This document shows positions 60,988-64,000 of a stretch of DNA of 64,000 nucleotides, piece after piece. The translations under genes were made by a program, and so were the position numbers. Location: the NCBI GenBank assembly GCA_949361645.1, contig OX442417.1, positions 12,957,150 to 13,021,149 of the forward strand, in the 5' to 3' direction. Under the pieces are notes generated by a model. It did not search any database, had not been told where the DNA came from, and was given only the letters and a program-made list of their open reading frames with translations. The first letter of the stretch is position 1. Each line of letters opens with the position of its first letter. Origin of the DNA: Spongilla lacustris. Its lineage: Eukaryota > Porifera > Demospongiae > Spongillida > Spongillidae.

Positions 60988-63900
60988 CTAGCTCCGGCTT
61001 TTTCCATGACAAAAGGTCCTTTGCAAGGTAAAGGACACTCTTGCCTTCTTCTTGGTACCAATTGACCCTTCAGATTGAGGCCTCTCACGCTTACGTTTAC
61101 TGGTACTAGAAGTTGGCACTTGGGTCATCCTGCCAATGGTTTGGTACACAACACAAATTTTCCCTGGTAGGGGAAGCTCACTTAATTTGATGACCTTTTG
61201 TGTCTCCATTTCTTCAAGCCTGGCAAATACAGCATCAGCAGATATTTTCACATTCCCTAGATCTTTGTTCTCACCAGCTTTCCAGCACTCATTAATGATA
61301 GTTTTAACTTTAGTTGTGAGCTCTGGGTGCATATTCTTTCTGGTGTATGCCCATCCAGAATAGAAATTGGGCTCAAAAGTTGTAAATGGCATCTCATCAC
61401 CTGTACCAATGAGGGATGCTTTTTGAATAGCGCCATGAACAGTGAGGTTCATTTGTGCCAAAAGTTTGTCGGCATGTCTCATAGCAATACTGAGGGCATC
61501 CAGACATTGCTGTGCTCCATCACATATGTGCTTATCTAGCCGGCAACTTTTGAGACTTAAAGTGATAGTGGCACTCTGAACACTGAGGATACAAAGCTTT
61601 TATCTGCCTCAATGCCTCCTCATGTTCACGTTGCTGTTCCATTTTCTGCAACTCCCGCTTGCTAGTACATTTAGTTCTCTTTGTGTATCGCTTCTTTTCC
61701 ATCCTTACCTTTGTGCATGCATCATCATTATCACTATTGAGTAACACTGTTACTCCTGTGAAATTGATGCCATCCTCACCCATTGGGGTAATGAGCGAGG
61801 ATGCATGGCATGAAGGCAAATGTACACGGGTAGATGGTATTGTCTGCCCAAGACAATTGTACAACAGAATGTTCTGCTGGTTAGAAGTAATATTTGTGAT
61901 GTACTGGGCAACATAGAATTCTGAGATGCCTTTAATGGAAGGGCATACGGCAGATCGATATGGAGCTTTGAAGTTAGGCTTTATCAGCAGTACAGTGGTG
62001 TTAATAGTTGACTTCTCCATCAGTGCCACTGCAAGCTGTTTTGGTGTGGATATCTTGCGTCCTCCCTCTCCCTGTGTCAAGTAAGCTTCAACTTGGGTCT
62101 GCTGGTGAGAGAAGTGAGTGTCACAAACATCTTTTCCACTTTGTGCTTCATTGTGGTAGTAAGCCACAAGTTCGAAACCAGCAGCTGAGCAGACATGAGG
62201 CAAAAGAAGTTTGGACTGCTTTCCAGCAAGATTTTTAGCATTGTCACTTTGAATGATTATCTTTTTTACATGGGGAAACCGAGATCTTAAAACATGAAAT
62301 GCTGCCTCAAAGCATGACAGCATAACATTGGCATCACATTTCTGCTCTCCTTGCACAATGCAATCAATGAAGTGTAGAGTTGGTTGGTCCTTTTCATGTA
62401 CACTCAAATCATCATTAGACCCACTATTGTCATGCTCACTTCCCTCATCCTCCACCTCATGTTCACTTCCCTCATCCTCCACCTCATGCTCACTTCCGTC
62501 ATCCTCCACCTCATGCTCACTTCCCTCATCCTCCACCTCATGTTCACTTCCCTCATCCTCCACCTCATGCTCACTTCCGTCATCCTCCACTTCATGCTCA
62601 CTTCCCTCATCCTCCACCTCATGCTCACTTCCCTCATCCTCCACCTCATGCTCACTTCCCTCATCCCAGGCCCCCACCTCATGCTCATTGCTCTCATCCT
62701 CCCAGGCCAATACCTCATGCTCATTGCTCTCATCCTCCACCTCATGCTCACTTTCCTCACCCTCCACCTCATGCTCATTGCTCTCATCCTCCACCTCATG
62801 CTCACTTCCCTCACCCTCCACCTCATGCTCATTGCTCTCATCCTCCACCTCATGCTCACTTTCCTCACCCTCCACCTCATGCTCATTGCTCTCATCCTCC
62901 ACCTCATGCTCACTTCCCTCACCCTCCACCTCATGCTCACTCTCCTCACCCTCCACCTCATGCTCATGTTCCTCATCCTCCACCTCATGCTCACTTTCCT
63001 CATCCTCCACCTCATGCTCACTTTCCTCACCCCTCAACTCATGCTCATCAAGCTCACCCAGCAAATAACTATTACCTTCATCCAAATTGTCAATATTCAT
63101 TGCCTCCATCTCATTCCGCAATCGTGCTTCTTCAGAGCTGAAATCTATTTCCACATAGAGTTTGTCAGTGCATGACGATGGACTGCTGATCACAGCCCTA
63201 GTCTCTGGCTTTATGAACACTCCAGCTCCCCACCACATCATTCCCTTCTTACCATAGTAAGAGTCACCTCCCTCTCGGGATCCTTTTGCAAGGAATTTTT
63301 GTTTGAAGTCATATACAATGTAGGCGGTGCTTGAATCCATCTCAGCAATGGCAAGTTTCATCCTATGGGCCTGTTGAGCAGCTTGCATCACATGAGCCAT
63401 ATACCTGTATGAGCGACGCTCACATTGGTGTATAGTTTGGAGTACATCGGCTAATTCAGACAGCTTGGTAGGGCTCCTATCAAGTTTCATGAGGGCTACA
63501 TGCCTCAGCTTGTCAAAGAAGAGGAAGGGACTTCTGCAGGCATTACACTCAAGGTGACCACCAGCCTTTGGGTTCTTGTTAGGCTTCCTGTGAGATGTCA
63601 GGTCCAGTGAGAATACAGGTGAGTGTGTTGTAGCACTGTTGCTGTTCTCTACCACAGATCCCTTAAACTGAGCACAACAGCTGAGCTGGCCTCTGATCAT
63701 GCTTACTATGGCCTCCTGTATACCCGGATCATCCAATTTGTCAGGCTGCGATACCAATTCTTCCAGTTCCTGATATGCTTTGAGCTGCTGAACTTCATGT
63801 TCTTGAGGTTGATGGGAGTAGTCACATTGATCTTCTGTGTCCTCTGATGCCTTCACACCTTCCCTTGCATGCAAAGCATACCCGTAGCTAAGAAAGGTGT

Positions 63901-64000
63901 ACACATCAGTGCGAAGACCACGTAGCTCATTACGTAAGTTGTGGTCCACATCGGATAGAGGTGCAAGGATGTCAATCAATTTGTCCACAATGGAGAAGTT
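60988..64000 (-). pseudogene. Large RNase-H-fold-like/C2H2 protein gene, partial, frameshifted
   Basis: An open frame enters from the right edge and runs to a stop at 61532, about 820 codons in one exon. Counting from 63988: a CxxC region near 147-151 (LECNACRSPFLFFDKLRHVA); at 220-250 TAYIVYDFKQKFLAKGSREG and YYGKKGMMWWGAGVF; about 21 acidic nonamers (SEHEVEDEG-type) near 323-535; then VKKIIIQSDNAKNLAGKQSK. The Asp in VYDFKQK and in SDNA sit like the first two metal ligands of an RNase-H-like transposase core. The end, CSECHYHFKSQKL, starts a C2H2 finger, but four bases (CCGG, 61540-61543) shift the frame. The finger resumes as LDKHICDG in the next frame, which continues through FYSGWAYTRKNMHPELTTKV to a basic tail (SKRKRERPQ) and stop at 60988. 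I recall related uncharacterised invertebrate proteins that end in a GWA(L/Y)-type domain. It could be a domesticated or recently mobile gene. Confidence 0.6.
62430..63045 (-). repeat. 27-bp coding repeat (EHEVEDE nonapeptide)
   Basis: About 21 tandem 27-base units, read on the plus strand as CACTTCCCTCATCCTCCACC plus TCATGCT. They encode SEHEVEDEG-type nonamers in the large gene. Two units are longer (LAWEDE, GAWDE), which keeps the frame. Frame is kept throughout, consistent with coding selection. Confidence 0.9.

Noticed and set aside
61136..63175. Plus-strand frames opposite the large gene (246, 263 codons)
   Set aside because: Mirror images of the acidic coding repeat; the minus strand has the longer, compositionally sensible frame.

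Overview
This is animal (metazoan) nuclear DNA. Protein-coding sequence is split by GT-AG introns. The recognisable cellular genes are animal-type: a UBE2D-class ubiquitin-conjugating enzyme with the usual UBE2D exon boundaries, and saposin-B-type exons. CA/GT microsatellites are long, and the palindrome ACATGTACATGT is scattered through non-coding DNA. The rest is packed with DNA transposons. A marine invertebrate such as a sponge, cnidarian or mollusc fits; I cannot name the species. There are two 200-base assembly gaps (10307-10506, 55235-55434). Confident gene content is low. Most of the window is nested and decayed mobile DNA whose boundaries can be fixed from matching target-site duplications (TSDs).

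Layout. 1-9 kb: non-coding, with short tandem repeats, a hAT-like element (3951-4650, near-perfect 8-bp TSD) and a 126-bp hairpin MITE (7105-7230). 9.2-10.3 kb: two exons of a saposin-domain gene on the minus strand. 10.5-20.2 kb: two opposed arrays of a 58-bp satellite (the right one about 5.4 kb with higher-order duplications), separated by two coding-compatible minisatellites and a weak gene candidate. 20.3-21.25 kb: a decayed minus-strand gene with a C2H2-like finger.

23.07-29.72 kb is the key region. An outer transposon (TSD TCTT) carries two inserted, oppositely oriented relatives (TSDs GCGT and GGCT). A fourth relative lies at 46.75-48.56 kb (TSD ACAT). All four share CACGG-type ends and 4-bp TSDs, and all encode remains of one protein that resembles the non-core N-terminal part of RAG1: a CRICG zinc motif, then a RING-like domain, then a CxxC zinc motif and a natural stop. 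A fifth element with the same ends (38613-45918, TSD CCAT) carries a transposase-like relic instead, so it may be the family's transposase-encoding partner.

30-34 kb: small elements plus one intact secreted Cys-rich gene with a TATA box (32149-32523). 34.9-35.8 kb: a truncated UBE2D copy. 36.1-37.25 kb: another transposase-like pseudogene. 38.4-46.0 kb: transposons nested four deep. 46.45-57.19 kb: a UBE2D-like gene, apparently with a ~9-kb first intron filled with transposons, whose catalytic Cys is Ser and whose frame is broken by one base. 48.7-54 kb: foldback and hairpin elements and a hAT-like element with a perfect 8-bp TSD. 58.8-60.3 kb: inverted copies of elements seen earlier. 61-64 kb: a large minus-strand gene, cut by the window edge, for an RNase-H-fold-like protein with a long acidic EHEVEDE repeat and a C2H2 finger broken by 4 bases.
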